Origin: Halopseudomonas aestusnigri | GTDB lineage: Bacteria > Pseudomonadota > Gammaproteobacteria > Pseudomonadales > Pseudomonadaceae | NCBI RefSeq assembly: GCF_002197985.1 | Contig: NZ_NBYK01000003.1 | Location: forward strand, 96,274 to 160,273 | Reading direction: 5' to 3' | Length of the DNA stretch: 64,000 nt | In this document: in pieces, positions 54,761 through 62,445 of the stretch | How positions within the stretch are numbered: position 1 is the stretch's first letter | Layout: every line of letters begins with the position of its first letter | The notes under the pieces: generated by a model | What the model was told of the DNA's origin: nothing | The model's input: the letters and a program-made list of their open reading frames with translations, nothing else | Database searches by the model: none | Made by a program: the position numbers and the translations under genes

Positions 54761-56065
54761 TTACCGCAGCACGAAGCTGTAGCTGAGGATAGCGCGTACT
54801 TCGTCGACATCACGCTGGCCGGCGACTTCGCTGCGCAGGCTGGCGTGGCGCAGGGAGATGCCAAGGTCCTTCAGGTAGCCACTCTGCACCTTGTAATCCA
54901 CACGCAGGTCGCGCTCCCATTCGCTGTCGGCTCCTGCAACGGCGCTGTCCACGTCGGTGCCGCGCAGGTAGCTGGCGGTTGCCTTCAGGCCGGGCACGCC
55001 GGCTGCGGTAAAGTCGTAACCGTAGCGTGCCAGCCAGGTACGTTCACCGGCACGCTGGAACTTGCCGATCTGCGAGTCGGTGATCAGGTAGGCAGTAGCA
55101 CCGTCGCCGTTGTTGATAAACGGGAAGTTGCTGTTGCCGCTCAGGTGCTGGTAGCCCAGCCCCAGGCTGTGACCGCTCTGGCTGAAAGTGAACAGCGCAC
55201 TGGCGGCCCGGTTATCAACTTCGCCGTTGTTGTTGAAGCCGCTGGCACCGTAGCCCGCACGCTGGTCGTCGTTGGCGCCGTGGGCATTGCTGTCGAAGTA
55301 GCGCAGGTCGGTGGTCAGCTTGCCGTCGCCCAGGGCGAGGTTATGCACTGCGCCGAGGTAGTGCTGGCGATAGTAGTCCTTCAGCTCGGCGAAGTAGTAG
55401 GACGTGGTCAGGTTCTCGGTCAGGGCGTAGTCGCCGCCGGCGTAGCGGAAGCGGTCAACCCGCTCGCTGCCGCCGGCAATGCGCAGGTCATCGTAGTCAC
55501 TGGACGCGCGGCCGCTGGCCTGACGAATCTCGCCGACGGTCAGCTTGAGTTTGTCGATATCGCCGGAACTTATCTGTGCGCCGCGGAAGGTTTGCGGCAG
55601 CAGGCGACCGTCGTTGTACGTCAGAACCGGCAGCTTGGGCTGCAGTACACCATAGCGCAGTTCAGTGTTGGCGATGCGCGCCTTGGCGGCAAAATCGATG
55701 CGGCTGAACTCGTCTGCGGCGCGGCCATTGCTGTCGAGCGGAAACAGATTGCCCGGGTTGCGGCTGCGGTCGGCCTTGCTGGTGCGTCCGCCCGAGTCCA
55801 GGCGAATGCCCAACTGCGCTATCGCATCAAAGCCGAGGCCGACAGGGCCTTTTGTGTAGCCCGATTGGAAGTTGAGGACAAAACCCTGGCCCCATTCTTC
55901 ACCATAGGACGGAGCGGCGTCGCCGCTGCGGTTGTCCTGGTTGAAATAGAAATTGCGGGTATCCAGGGTGGCCTTGCTGTCTTCGATCAGCGCGCTGGCG
56001 GCGGCAGAGTGGGACAGGCCGAAAAGGCTTGCGGCGATGGCGCTGGCAAGGGTGTGGCGTTTCAT
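54761..56065 (-). CDS. OprD-family outer membrane porin
   Basis: The 434-residue protein has a signal peptide (MKRHTLASAIAASLFGLSHSAAA) and the OprD/OccD pattern. It begins LIEDSKATLDTRNFYFNQDNR, with the EEWGQGFVLNFQSGYTKGPVGLGFDA segment and further beta-strands, and ends with an aromatic-type outer membrane signal (ILSYSFVLR). OprD porins take up basic amino acids, small carboxylates and carbapenems; the substrate here is not evident. Start 56065 follows GGAGC. A neighbouring secreted esterase suggests but does not show a shared nutrient. Confidence 0.93.
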   Translation of the reverse strand: MKRHTLASAIAASLFGLSHSAAASALIEDSKATLDTRNFYFNQDNRSGDAAPSYGEEWGQGFVLNFQSGYTKGPVGLGFDAIAQLGIRLDSGGRTSKADRSRNPGNLFPLDSNGRAADEFSRIDFAAKARIANTELRYGVLQPKLPVLTYNDGRLLPQTFRGAQISSGDIDKLKLTVGEIRQASGRASSDYDDLRIAGGSERVDRFRYAGGDYALTENLTTSYYFAELKDYYRQHYLGAVHNLALGDGKLTTDLRYFDSNAHGANDDQRAGYGASGFNNNGEVDNRAASALFTFSQSGHSLGLGYQHLSGNSNFPFINNGDGATAYLITDSQIGKFQRAGERTWLARYGYDFTAAGVPGLKATASYLRGTDVDSAVAGADSEWERDLRVDYKVQSGYLKDLGISLRHASLRSEVAGQRDVDEVRAILSYSFVLR

Positions 56066-56233
56066 TGGAAGCTCCGAAGTAGAGTGGGCGTGCCGCGCTT
56101 GGGCTGTCGGCATTTGCACTCTGGAGGTAGGCTTCAGGGCTCGGGCGGAACAGAAGTTGCGGCATCGCTGTTCAGGCGACGCCGTAACATAAGTGAAATA
56201 TTTAGGTTCTAGAAGGAATAAAAAGTTATTTTC

Positions 56234-57517
56234 TTATAGCTTTTTTTCAAATACCTTTGAGTTGCGCTGCAAGTTGTACAGTGCCGCCCGTTTGGCAGGC
56301 AGCCGCTCTACGCTGCTGGGTTCGAAGCCGCGTTCGCGGAACCAGTGAGCTGTACGGGTCGTCAGCACGAACAAGGTATCGATCTTCAGGCTGCGTGCCT
56401 GACGCTCAATGTGTTGCAGCAACTGATCGCCCCGGCCGCCCTGGCGGTAGGCCGGGTCGATCGCGACACAGGCCAGTTCTGCAGCGCGGGAGCCTTCCAG
56501 CGGGTACAGCGCGGCGCAGCCGATAATGCGACCGTCCCGTTCGATCAGGGTGAACTGGCCGATTTCGGTCTCCAGGACTTCGCGTGAGCGGCGCACCAGA
56601 ATACCGGCCTCTTCCAGCGGGCGCAGCAGCTCCAGCAGCCCGCCGACATCGTCGATGCTGGCGCCGCGAATCTGTTCAAAGGCTTCCTGACTGACCAGTG
56701 TGCCGCCGCCGTCACGGGTGAACAGCTCGGTCAGCAGAGCACCATCTTCGGCAAAACTGACAATATGGCTGCGCCGCAGACCGGCGTTACAGGCCTTGCA
56801 GGCCGCCTGCAGCAGGGTGCCGGGCTGGCTGTTGCCGAGCTTGGCCAGCAGTGGCGCTGCGCGTGTGGGCTTCAGTTCACGCAGCAGTTCGCCATCCTCG
56901 TCCCGGATACCGGTATCTTCGCCAAACAGAATCAGCTTGTCGGCGCCCAGGGCAACGGCCACGCTGGTGGCGACATCTTCGCAGGCCAGATTGAATGCCT
57001 CGCCGGTTGGTGAGTAACCGAGACTGGAGAGCAGTACGATATTTTGCTCGTCAAGATGGCGGGTGATGGCCTTGCGATCGATCCTGCGCACTTCGCCGGT
57101 ATGGTGGAAGTCGACCCCGTCTACCACGCCGATGGGCTTGGCGGTAACCAGATTGCCGCTGACCACCCGCAACCGGCTACCTGATTGCTGGGCGCACAGG
57201 CGCGCTTCTATGGCGATGCGCAGACTGCCGACAGCATCAATCACGCAGCTGAGGGTATCAATGTCGGTAACACGCAGGTCATTGTGATACTGCGAGCGAA
57301 TGCCGCGCAGGGCCAGTCGTTCCTCAATCTGCGGGCGTGAACCATGCACCAGCACCAGACGCACGCCAAGGCTGTTGAGCAGCATGATGTCGTGGATGAT
57401 GTTGTTGAAGTTGGCGTGGATCATGGCTTCGCCCGGCAGCAGCAGCACGAAGGTACAGTCCCGGTGCTGGTTGATGTAGGGCGTCGAGTGACGGAACCAG
57501 TTGACGTAGTCGAGCAT
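56234..57517 (-). CDS. argA: N-acetylglutamate synthase ArgA
   Basis: ArgA acetylates glutamate in the first step of arginine synthesis. The 427-residue protein has an N-terminal amino-acid-kinase-like domain (VLVHGSRPQIEERL, EVRRIDRKAI, LSSLGYSPTGEAFNLACEDVA), the usual arginine feedback site, and a C-terminal GNAT domain (LACVAIDPAYRQGGRGDQLL, TTRTAHWFRERGF). Start 57517 gives MLDYVNWFRHSTPYINQHRD, which matches P. aeruginosa ArgA. The frame is open 18 codons upstream without homology. argE lies just upstream in the same direction. Confidence 0.96.
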   Translation of the reverse strand: MLDYVNWFRHSTPYINQHRDCTFVLLLPGEAMIHANFNNIIHDIMLLNSLGVRLVLVHGSRPQIEERLALRGIRSQYHNDLRVTDIDTLSCVIDAVGSLRIAIEARLCAQQSGSRLRVVSGNLVTAKPIGVVDGVDFHHTGEVRRIDRKAITRHLDEQNIVLLSSLGYSPTGEAFNLACEDVATSVAVALGADKLILFGEDTGIRDEDGELLRELKPTRAAPLLAKLGNSQPGTLLQAACKACNAGLRRSHIVSFAEDGALLTELFTRDGGGTLVSQEAFEQIRGASIDDVGGLLELLRPLEEAGILVRRSREVLETEIGQFTLIERDGRIIGCAALYPLEGSRAAELACVAIDPAYRQGGRGDQLLQHIERQARSLKIDTLFVLTTRTAHWFRERGFEPSSVERLPAKRAALYNLQRNSKVFEKKL

Positions 57518-57580
57518 GCGCGGTGTTCCAGACAAAAGAGCTATTAAAGGGGTTTGCGGGTGAGGCTTCAAGCAGCCCTG

Positions 57581-58729
57581 TTACTGCAGGCAAAAGCGTC
57601 GGATCAGCCCTTGCAGCAGATCGATGGTGGGCTGCAGGCGGTCCAGGGCGAGAAACTCGTCCGGCTGGTGCGCCTGATCGATATCCCCGGGACCGAGAAT
57701 CAGTGTCTGCATACCGAGCTGGTTGAGATATGGCCCCTCGGTGGCGAAGGCGACAGCACCGGCGCTTTGCCCGGTCAGCTCTTCGCAGGCGCGGACGATC
57801 GGCGCGTCAGCGGGAGTCTCGAAGGCCGGCACGCCGGGAAACAGCGGCTTGTAGTCGATCTGTACCTGGTGTTCGGCGGCGATCGGCAAAAGCCGTTCGC
57901 GGATCGCCGCGCGCAGTTCATCACCGTTCATGCCGGGTAGCGGGCGGATATCGAACTCCAGCGCGCACTTGGCACAGATCCGGTTCGGATTGTCACCGCC
58001 ATGAATGCAGCCCAGATTCAGCGTCGGGGTGGGCACGCCGAACAGCGGGTTGCTCCAGCGCTTTTGCCAGGTACCGCGCAATTGCAGCAGGTCGCTGATG
58101 ACGGCATGCATGGCCTCCATGGCGTTGTGGCCAAGGCTCGGATCCGAGGAGTGACCAGCCTGCCCGATGATATCGATGCGCTCCATCATGATGCCCTTGT
58201 GCAGGCGAATTGGCCGCATGCCGGTGGGCTCGCCGATGATCGCGTGGCGTGCCTGGCTGAAGTCGGCTGCCACCAGTGCCCGGGCGCCGCTCATGGAGCT
58301 TTCCTCGTCGGCAGTGGCGAGGATGATCAGCGGTTGCTTGAACGGCTGGTTCAGGTAGCTGCGCACTGCTTCGATGATCAGCGGGAAGAAGCCCTTCATG
58401 TCGCAGCTGCCAAGTCCATACCAGCGGTTGTTTGCTTCGGTCAGGGCGAAGGGATCGTGCTGCCAGCGCTCCGGATTGCAGGGAACGGTATCGGTATGGC
58501 CGGCCATGACCAGGCCGCCGGGGCCGCTGCCAAAACTGGCGAGCAGGTTGGCCTTGCCGGGCTGATTGGCAATCGGCAGGATGCGGCATTCAAAACCCAG
58601 ATCGCTCAGCCAACTGGCCAGCAGTTCTACTACGGGTAGATTGCTCTGATCCAGGTCTGCCTGGGTGCAGCTGATCGAAGGGAGCCTCAGCAGGGCGTCG
58701 AACTGATCCTTCAGGGGCGGCAAGGGCAT
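57581..58729 (-). CDS. argE: N-acetylornithine deacetylase ArgE
   Basis: ArgE releases acetate from N-acetylornithine in arginine synthesis. The 382-residue M20 metallohydrolase has the metal-binding motifs VMAGHTDTVPC, GLGSCDMKGFFPL and ATADEESSMSGARAL, and the dimerisation domain after residue 180. ATG 58729 follows GGAG by six bases; a TTG two codons upstream is in frame. It is 63 bases upstream of argA, so the two may be co-transcribed. Confidence 0.94.
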   Translation of the reverse strand: MPLPPLKDQFDALLRLPSISCTQADLDQSNLPVVELLASWLSDLGFECRILPIANQPGKANLLASFGSGPGGLVMAGHTDTVPCNPERWQHDPFALTEANNRWYGLGSCDMKGFFPLIIEAVRSYLNQPFKQPLIILATADEESSMSGARALVAADFSQARHAIIGEPTGMRPIRLHKGIMMERIDIIGQAGHSSDPSLGHNAMEAMHAVISDLLQLRGTWQKRWSNPLFGVPTPTLNLGCIHGGDNPNRICAKCALEFDIRPLPGMNGDELRAAIRERLLPIAAEHQVQIDYKPLFPGVPAFETPADAPIVRACEELTGQSAGAVAFATEGPYLNQLGMQTLILGPGDIDQAHQPDEFLALDRLQPTIDLLQGLIRRFCLQ

Positions 58730-58747
58730 GGGCAACTCCGGTTGAGG

Positions 58748-58774
58748 CGGGTGTTCTGCCTGTCAGAACACCCG
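58748..58774. terminator. Hairpin between pit and argE
   Basis: CGGGTGTTCTG (58748-58758) pairs with CAGAACACCCG (58764-58774) around CCTGT. It lies after the pit stop on the minus strand and before argE. No T-tract follows. Confidence 0.5.
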
Positions 58775-58815
58775 ACGCACGTGTCGCTTCAGCTTACGCC
58801 GCCGCTGGCGGATAG

Positions 58816-60075
58816 TCAGCTGAAAATCCCGGTGAGGATATAGAAATAGATGATCGAGAGAATGGCGCCGGCTGGCAGGGTGACGACCCAGGAGCTGAAG
58901 ATGGTGCCGATCACGCGCAGGTTCAGCGCGCCAATGCCGCGGGCCAGGCCGACCCCGAGGACCGCCCCTACCAGGGTGTGGGTGGTAGAGATCGGCAGGC
59001 CGATGCTAGACGCTCCGACGACCGTGGTGGCAGTAGCGAGTTCGGCTGCAAAGCCGCGGCTCGGCGTCAGTTCAGTGATGTGTTTGCCGATGGTGGCGAT
59101 GACGCGGTAGCCGTAGGTGGCCAGACCAACAACGATACCGATTGCGCCAAGCAGCAGGACCCAGCCGGGTACCAGCGACTTGCTCGCCACTTCGCCGCCG
59201 GAGTGCAGTACTCCAACGATGGCGGCCAGCGGGCCGACGGCATTGGCGACGTCATTGGAGCCGTGGGCGAAGGCCATGGCGCAGGCGGTGAAGATCATCA
59301 ATACCGCAAACACCTTTTCCACACTGGCGAAGTGGAAGTTTTTGTCCGCTTCCGGGTCGGCCTTGATGCGGCTCAGCAGGGTCACGCCCAGCCCGGCAAC
59401 CAGTATGCCGGCGATCACGGCCAGCCCAAGGCTTTGCCAGCCGCTGAGGTCCAGGCCGATGTGCTTGAGGCCCTTGGTCAGGGTCAGGATGGTGACGACA
59501 AAGCCAACCGCAAACATATAGAAGGGAACGTAGCGCTTGGCGTTGCTGAAGGGGTTTTCGGTATCGAGAATCAGCCGGTGCACGCTGATGAAGATCATGA
59601 AGGCAACGATGCCCGAGAGGAGCGGCGAGATTACCCAGCTGGCGACGATCGGGGTGACGCCTTCCCAGTGCACGGCTTCCATCGAGACGCCGACTGCACC
59701 AAAACCGATGACTGCGCCAATGATCGAGTGGGTGGTCGATACCGGCCAGCCCTTGATCGAGGCGACCAGCAGCCAGGTGCCGGCGGCCAGCAGTGAAGCC
59801 ATCATGCCGAACACCATCTGGTCGGGGCTGATCGCCTCTGCATCAATGATGCCGCTGCGGATGGTTTGGGTCACCGATCCGCCGGCCAGGTAGGCGCCGA
59901 GAAACTCGAAGACGATGGCAATGAAGATTGCCTGCTTGATGGTCAGCGCGCGGGAGCCGACCGAGGTACCCATGGCATTGGCAACATCGTTGGCGCCGAC
60001 GCCCCAGGCCATGAAGAAGCCGAAAAGACAGGCAAGGATCAGCAGGATGGAGCCGTACTCTGCAATCAGGGTCAT
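58816..60075 (-). CDS. pit: Inorganic phosphate transporter, Pit family
   Basis: The 419-residue membrane protein is a Pit/PiT-family low-affinity phosphate transporter. It has the two inverted-repeat signatures AWGVGANDVANAMGTSVGSRAL near the start and AFAHGSNDVANAVGPLAAIVG in the C-terminal half, with about ten helices. It likely imports metal-phosphate with protons. The DUF47 gene lies 91 bases upstream in the same direction, its usual partner. No complete Pho box was seen upstream. Confidence 0.93.
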   Translation of the reverse strand: MTLIAEYGSILLILACLFGFFMAWGVGANDVANAMGTSVGSRALTIKQAIFIAIVFEFLGAYLAGGSVTQTIRSGIIDAEAISPDQMVFGMMASLLAAGTWLLVASIKGWPVSTTHSIIGAVIGFGAVGVSMEAVHWEGVTPIVASWVISPLLSGIVAFMIFISVHRLILDTENPFSNAKRYVPFYMFAVGFVVTILTLTKGLKHIGLDLSGWQSLGLAVIAGILVAGLGVTLLSRIKADPEADKNFHFASVEKVFAVLMIFTACAMAFAHGSNDVANAVGPLAAIVGVLHSGGEVASKSLVPGWVLLLGAIGIVVGLATYGYRVIATIGKHITELTPSRGFAAELATATTVVGASSIGLPISTTHTLVGAVLGVGLARGIGALNLRVIGTIFSSWVVTLPAGAILSIIYFYILTGIFS

Positions 60076-60166
60076 ATCTCTAATACTCTAAAACGGGTGC
60101 ATGGGCTGGCGGCTTTCCGTCAGGGCGGAAAGTCCGTCATGGTGCTGCTGGCCGTTCGGTCGCTTC

Positions 60167-60844
60167 CTAGCGGGCCATCAGCAGTTCCAGGCGGTTACCG
60201 ACGCGCTGGGCGCGGTCGGCGACATCACCAATCCATTCAATGATCTGGTACAGAAACATCACATCAACCGGTGGCCAGTCCTTCTCGAGCTTGAACAGCT
60301 GCGCACGCAGACCGATCTGCATGTTGTCGGTGTCATGCTCGATGCGGTCCAGTTCCTCGATCAGACGCTCGACCAGGGTGACCTCGCGGCCGGCAAATCC
60401 GGTTTCCAGCAGCTCGTCCAGCTCGTTCATGGCCTTCAGTGCCTGAGCCGCTGCATCGATCGAGCGCTGTACAAACGCGCGGAAGTCGGGGAACAGGCTT
60501 GGCGGAATCACCATACGGCGGCCGAACATCAGGCCGGCGATATCCTTGGCACGGTTGGCGACTTTGTCCTGTACACTGAGCAGCTCCAGCAGATCGGAGC
60601 GCGGTACGGGCAGGAACAGGCTCTTGGGCAGGTGAACACGGACATCCTTCTTCAGTTTGTCTGCGTCGCGTTCAAGCTGGGCCACCTGCTTTTGCAGGCG
60701 CTCTGCTTCGGTCCAGTCCTCGGCCTGCAGTGCGTCGATGAAGGGCAGCAACTGGGCCGCGCATTCGTGGGCCTTGGCAATGTGCTGCTGCATTGGGCCG
60801 ATCGGTGAACGACCGAACAGAGTGAGGAACGGATTGTGTGGCAT
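60167..60844 (-). CDS. DUF47/TIGR00153 PhoU-like accessory protein of Pit
   Basis: The 225-residue all-helical protein matches the TIGR00153/DUF47 family, PhoU-like proteins encoded beside Pit transporters. Typical segments are NPFLTLFGRSPIGPMQQHIAKAHECA at the start, VPRSDLLELLSVQDKVANRAKDIA in the middle and FLYQIIEWIGDVADRAQRVGNRL at the end. It probably regulates Pit activity, as shown for some relatives. It begins the pit operon. Confidence 0.91.
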   Translation of the reverse strand: MPHNPFLTLFGRSPIGPMQQHIAKAHECAAQLLPFIDALQAEDWTEAERLQKQVAQLERDADKLKKDVRVHLPKSLFLPVPRSDLLELLSVQDKVANRAKDIAGLMFGRRMVIPPSLFPDFRAFVQRSIDAAAQALKAMNELDELLETGFAGREVTLVERLIEELDRIEHDTDNMQIGLRAQLFKLEKDWPPVDVMFLYQIIEWIGDVADRAQRVGNRLELLMAR

Positions 60845-60873
60845 GACGCCTCCCGCTGGAATTGAGGCCGCAA

Positions 60874-60902
60874 AGTATAGGTGTTGAGCTTGCAGCCGTC
60901 AT
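60874..60902 (-). promoter_or_regulatory. Possible promoter of the DUF47-pit operon
   Basis: The minus strand reads ATGACG (60902-60897), a 17-base spacer and TATACT (60879-60874), about 30 bases before the DUF47 start. The -35 is a four-of-six match. Confidence 0.45.
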
Positions 60903-60971
60903 CAAATTGAAAACAATTGAACACTTTTCATCGTTGGCATCGACTGCCGACGGTGTTGCCGAGAATGTCCC

Positions 60972-62375
60972 ATGGTCAAAGAAACCGAAATCAAGCTGCG
61001 CGCCAGTGCCGATGTACTGGCAGCGCTGCGCGCCCATCCGTTGCTCAATGAGCGCCGTCAGGGCGACTGGCAAAGCGGCCCGCTGTACAACCAGTACTTT
61101 GATACAGCCAACCGTGATCTCGCCGCCTCCAGGGTGGCGCTGCGGTTGCGCCGCGATGGCGACACCTTTATCCAGACGCTCAAGAGCCGGGGACAAAGTG
61201 TCGCAGGCCTGTCCGAGCGCAACGAGTGGGACTGGTATCTCAAGAAAGGTGAACTGGATCTGGCTCTGCTGGACGACAGCTGCTGGCCGGCCGAGTTGGC
61301 CGAGCTGGACAAGACCAGCCTGCAGCCGGTGTTTACCACCGACTTTCAGCGTACCCGCGCGCAGCTTTGCTGGGAGCGCGATGGCGAGAGGGTCGAGGTC
61401 GAGGCGGCGCTGGACGAAGGCGAGGTGCGAACCGACAGCGGCAGCGAGCCGATCAGCGAGCTGGAGCTGGAGGTGCGTCAGGGGCCGGCGGTTGCCCTGC
61501 TGGAGCTGGCACATGCGCTGGCCCGCGAACTGCCTCTGATGCCATGTGATATCAGCAAGGCCGAGCGTGGTTATCGGCTGTTTGACGCGCGCAGTTTCAG
61601 TCTGCGGCTGGAGCCGCCGCGCTGGCAGGCGGATACCGTTGTCGACGAGGTTATCGCCGAGCTTTTCAGTCAGCTGCTGGGCCGCGTTCAGCGTCTGGCG
61701 GAACAGTATCGCCATGCCCGCCAGTGGAAGCTGTTCCGCGAACTGTCTGATGCGCTGGCGCAGCTGCGCGCGGCCTTTGCCGTATTCGATCTTGCGTTGC
61801 CGCGCTCTGCTGCCAGCCCCTTTGTCGGCCCGCTGGATGCCCTGTTGGCCCTGTTTCAGCCGCTGGTACTGGCGGGCTGGGCCGATGACGCCGAAGGTGA
61901 AGCGGCTCGCCGTGCGGCGGAAGCCGAGTTTGATCGTCAGCTCGAACAACCGGGCTGGGGCGCCCTGTTCGTTGAGCTGGCGCTCTGGCTGCAGCAGCGC
62001 AGCTGGACGCAGGATCGCCCGCCGCGCGGTGATCGGGTGGCAGGCCTGGCGCTGGAGCGTTGGCTGCTGGCAGCGGTCGGCAAGGAAATCCAGGAGCTGC
62101 GTGTGCCGCACAATAACGACTCCGAGCACATGGTCAGCGAGTGGCTGGATCAACTGCCTCGGCTGAGCCGTCTGCACATGTTGCTGGCCCAGTTTCGGCA
62201 GTGGCTCGATGTATCCGAACCGGACCGCCTGTTCGGTGAGCTGAACAAGCTGCAGGCCCTGCTTGAGCAGTATCCGCAGGTCGCTGACGAGCAGCGTGAC
62301 CTGCTGCTGGCCGCGTTGCGCAAACAGGGTGTGCGCCTGCGCAGACTCAACGCCTGGCGTGAACTGAACAACTGA
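60972..62375 (+). CDS. CYTH domain inorganic triphosphatase with CHAD-like C-terminus
   Basis: The 467-residue protein begins with the CYTH signature MVKETEIKLRA (ExExK) and continues through the tunnel residues (LYNQYFDTANRDLAASRVALRLRRDGDTFIQTLKSRG, SELELEV, ISKAERGYRL). This resembles E. coli YgiF, an inorganic triphosphatase. The C-terminal 250 residues are helical and CHAD-like, but the conserved basic/His pattern of CHAD (HxxRVxxRRLR) is replaced by FRELSDALAQLRAAF. So polyphosphate binding there is doubtful. It follows the pit-DUF47 operon divergently, a phosphate-related neighbour. Confidence 0.9.
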   Translation: MVKETEIKLRASADVLAALRAHPLLNERRQGDWQSGPLYNQYFDTANRDLAASRVALRLRRDGDTFIQTLKSRGQSVAGLSERNEWDWYLKKGELDLALLDDSCWPAELAELDKTSLQPVFTTDFQRTRAQLCWERDGERVEVEAALDEGEVRTDSGSEPISELELEVRQGPAVALLELAHALARELPLMPCDISKAERGYRLFDARSFSLRLEPPRWQADTVVDEVIAELFSQLLGRVQRLAEQYRHARQWKLFRELSDALAQLRAAFAVFDLALPRSAASPFVGPLDALLALFQPLVLAGWADDAEGEAARRAAEAEFDRQLEQPGWGALFVELALWLQQRSWTQDRPPRGDRVAGLALERWLLAAVGKEIQELRVPHNNDSEHMVSEWLDQLPRLSRLHMLLAQFRQWLDVSEPDRLFGELNKLQALLEQYPQVADEQRDLLLAALRKQGVRLRRLNAWRELNN

Positions 62376-62445
62376 CAGCTGGCTGAAAGGCGGCTGCCGG
62401 ATCGCAGCCGTGAAACAAACGAACGGACGGGTAGGGGAGCTGGGT

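Noticed and set aside
60845-60971. Pho box upstream of the DUF47-pit operon
   Set aside because: Only one CCGTCAT half-site is seen; the required second half at 11 bases is missing.
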